From WHSW01 sp963740055 (lineage in GTDB: Bacteria; Actinomycetota; Thermoleophilia; Solirubrobacterales; 70-9), in NCBI GenBank assembly GCA_963740055.1, contig CAVUCL010000004.1:372001-436000 (forward strand): a DNA stretch of 64,000 nt, given 5' to 3'. Shown in pieces: positions 63,961-64,000 of the stretch. Every line of letters starts with the position of its first letter. The stretch's first letter is position 1. The notes beneath the pieces were generated by a model that saw only the letters and a list, made by a program, of their open reading frames with translations, had not been told where the DNA came from and did not search any database. The translations under genes were made by a program, and so were the position numbers.

Positions 63961-64000
63961 CGTCCCGGTTATCCGGCCCCCGGCGCGGGTATCGACCTGC

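Overview
The window is high-GC DNA whose protein repertoire fits an actinobacterium, most likely of the Thermoleophilia/Solirubrobacterales type. The supporting signs are six MCE genes in one operon, a cytosolic uptake [NiFe] hydrogenase of the group 1h type, ECF sigma and DUF4349 genes, GTG and TTG starts, 4-bp stop/start overlaps and many leaderless promoters. The lineage is inferred; no rRNA or tRNA gene was seen. No plasmid, phage, insertion sequence or CRISPR array was recognised.

Layout. 1-12.4 kb is mixed metabolism: a cut-off glycerophosphodiester phosphodiesterase, two short-chain dehydrogenases, an SGNH-hydrolase lipoprotein, a metallo-beta-lactamase-fold hydrolase, a PlsC acyltransferase, glycerol kinase, a family-2 glycosyltransferase, a 70-residue biotin carrier with a crotonase-fold enzyme, a membrane-tethered HTH protein, two secreted sulfatases and an AlkA-type glycosylase. 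12.4-17.1 kb is the biotin locus bioB-bioF-bioD-bioA, with a possible 38-residue peptide gene inside it. 17.1-21.7 kb holds an ECF sigma/DUF4349 pair, rubredoxin, Nudix, a flavin split-barrel protein and an SCP2-like protein. 21.9-31.5 kb is a minus-strand operon of six MCE lipid-transfer genes with no YrbE permease in the window, followed upstream by a lipoprotein and a beta-helix secreted protein.

34.1-48.9 kb is one compact 16-gene operon read leftwards. Its order is hypC, a second hypC-like gene, hypD, hypE, small and large hydrogenase subunits, an Nfu-like protein with a four-Cys domain, three conserved unknowns (one of them 404 residues), maturation protease, hypA, hypB, a tandem SIS-domain protein, hypF and a 97-residue unknown. 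The small subunit carries CxxD where CxxC is usual, as known for oxygen-insensitive actinobacterial hydrogenases, so H2 scavenging from air is a reasonable inference. A PadR-type regulator and a superoxide dismutase lie just upstream.

50.1-64 kb is a molybdenum island: moaA, a MerR-Mop regulator, modABC, a small DUF protein, a MOSC protein, fdhD, an FdhF/YdeP-type molybdoenzyme, mobA, moeA, a single-chain MoaD-MoaE-MoaC fusion and moaB.

Most unusual signals. (1) A short palindromic element with an identical 22-nt core and different but self-complementary arms occurs at three places, twice in frame inside hydrogenase accessory genes, recalling protein-coding palindromic elements. (2) The MoaD-MoaE-MoaC fusion. 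(3) Nine genes with a TANNNT box 6-9 nt before the start codon. One caution applies to several genes between 20 and 60 kb: they are broken by single-base insertions, most of them one extra G or C. These look like sequencing errors, and the genes are annotated as repaired reading frames.
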